Part shown: in pieces, positions 22,258 through 22,580 of the stretch | Numbering within the stretch: the first letter of the stretch is position 1 | Layout: each line of letters starts with the position of its first letter | Assembly (NCBI GenBank): GCA_002366755.1 | Contig: DFBV01000259.1 | Span: forward strand, 1,090 to 23,669 | Length of the DNA stretch: 22,580 bases | From: Anaerolineales bacterium UBA3071 | GTDB lineage: Bacteria; Chloroflexota; Anaerolineae; UBA3071 | Reading direction: 5' to 3' | Translations under genes and position numbers: made by a program | Notes under the pieces: generated by a model | Databases searched by the model: none | What the model saw: only the letters and a program-made list of their open reading frames with translations | Told to the model about the DNA's origin: nothing

Positions 22258-22269
22258 AAAGGAGGTGAT
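22258..22269 (+). promoter_or_regulatory. Full anti-SD complement in the leader of the peptide-binding protein
   Basis: AAAGGAGGTGAT, the same 12-mer as at 16686-16697, 142 nt before the start codon of the gene it precedes. An ATG overlaps its end (22268) and opens a 40-codon frame to a TAA at 22388-22390, but the spacing to the GGAGG is too short for normal initiation. Confidence 0.45.
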
Positions 22270-22411
22270 GCGACGCTTCGGACGTATGGTCGAAGGCGAT
22301 CGGGAGCATAGCGTGCTCCAGCGATCGTCTCGCCGCAGCGATCGATGTTCCAACTTCGAGCATCGAGCAACGACAATCCCAAGTTCGTAACTTCTTAGGA
22401 GGAGACAGACA

Positions 22412-22580
22412 ATGCTAAGCAAGAAATGGGCTATCCTGTTGGCCCTACTGGTGGTTTCCAGCCTGATCCTAACCGCCTGCCCGGCACCTGAACCGCAGGT
22501 CATCGAGAAGGTCGTCGTAGAGACGGTCGTCGTCGAGGTGGAGAAGGCAGTCGAGGTACAGAAGATCGTCGAGGTCACCA
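22412..22580 (+). CDS. ABC transporter substrate-binding lipoprotein, probably peptide-binding (5' part only)
   Basis: 56 codons before the window ends. A type II signal peptide (KKWAILLALLVVSSLILTAC) with lipobox LTAC and lipidated Cys22 is followed by a Val/Glu-rich linker with VVVETVVVEVEK, a style of spacer common in Chloroflexota binding proteins. The binding domain is not reached, so the peptide specificity is inferred only from the upstream oppD and oppF. GGAGGAG seven bases before the ATG sets the start. The 230-nt stretch before it after the palindromic element has no recognised promoter. Confidence 0.8.
   Translation, partial: MLSKKWAILLALLVVSSLILTACPAPEPQVIEKVVVETVVVEVEKAVEVQKIVEVT

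Noticed and set aside
22268..22390. 40-codon frame beginning at the ATG inside the second anti-SD complement
   Set aside because: The ATG is only two bases from GGAGG, too close for normal initiation, and the peptide is Arg/Ser-rich without features. A leader peptide cannot be excluded.

Overview
The window reads as a piece of a moderately GC-rich bacterial chromosome, most likely a member of the Chloroflexota (Anaerolineae/Caldilineae-like). This placement is an inference from several traits: archaeal-type early mevalonate genes in an otherwise bacterial setting, lipoprotein solute-binding proteins with Pro/Ala/Glu- or Val/Glu-rich linkers after the lipid-modified Cys, many sugar and peptide ABC genes, and intergenic DNA full of short-period degenerate repeats and small palindromic elements. 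No rRNA or tRNA gene is visible to anchor the taxonomy. Promoters are ordinary sigma-70 type (several TTGACR-17 bp-TATRAT), and most genes have clear GGAGG-like ribosome binding sites, which allowed many starts to be moved inward from the longest open frame.

Layout. 1-2123 (minus strand): a partial D-2-hydroxyacid dehydrogenase, a small nitroreductase and a HAD hydrolase, the last two each with a recognisable promoter. 2181-2331: first copy of a 151-bp MITE-like palindromic element, lying in the predicted 5' leader of the HAD gene. 2709-4220: two membrane proteins with LiaI/LiaF-like segments, the first carrying a C-terminal beta-repeat domain with five D-x-GSG motifs. 4331-9045: an isoprenoid-precursor block of class II HMG-CoA reductase, archaeal-type HMG-CoA synthase, SCP-x/archaeal-type thiolase and a DUF35 zinc-ribbon/OB-fold protein. 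It starts at a near-consensus promoter and a leader with two perfect hairpins, and ends at a bidirectional terminator. 9199-11244 (minus): transketolase. 11417-13421: a LysE-type exporter and a GT4 glycosyltransferase that carries an unusual in-frame insertion. 13548-18237: a sugar ABC importer (two permeases and a binding lipoprotein, no ATPase) interrupted by an AT-richer MNT-HEPN gene pair. 18361-18510: second MITE-like copy, between inverted low-complexity tracts. 18637-19729: an ECF sigma factor overlapping a putative one-pass anti-sigma factor. 19853-22580: a dipeptide/oligopeptide ABC importer with oppD, oppF and the start of the binding lipoprotein; the permeases are not in the window.

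How the genes fit together. Thiolase condenses two acetyl-CoA, HMG-CoA synthase adds a third, and DUF35 is known in archaea to bridge these two enzymes so that the intermediate is channelled. HMG-CoA reductase then makes mevalonate. All four genes are on one strand, but DUF35 is set apart by a tandem repeat and probably has its own promoter. The two ABC systems share an odd feature: a full 12-nt complement of the 16S rRNA 3' end stands well upstream of each binding-protein start codon.

The most interesting material is (i) the hairpin-rich leader of HMG-CoA reductase, (ii) the MITE-like family and the wider set of short-period intergenic repeats, (iii) the MNT-HEPN pair inside a sugar ABC operon, (iv) the duplicated anti-SD-like leaders and (v) the palindrome-bearing insertion inside the glycosyltransferase. 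No CRISPR array, integrase, transposase, phage gene or recognised defence island was seen.
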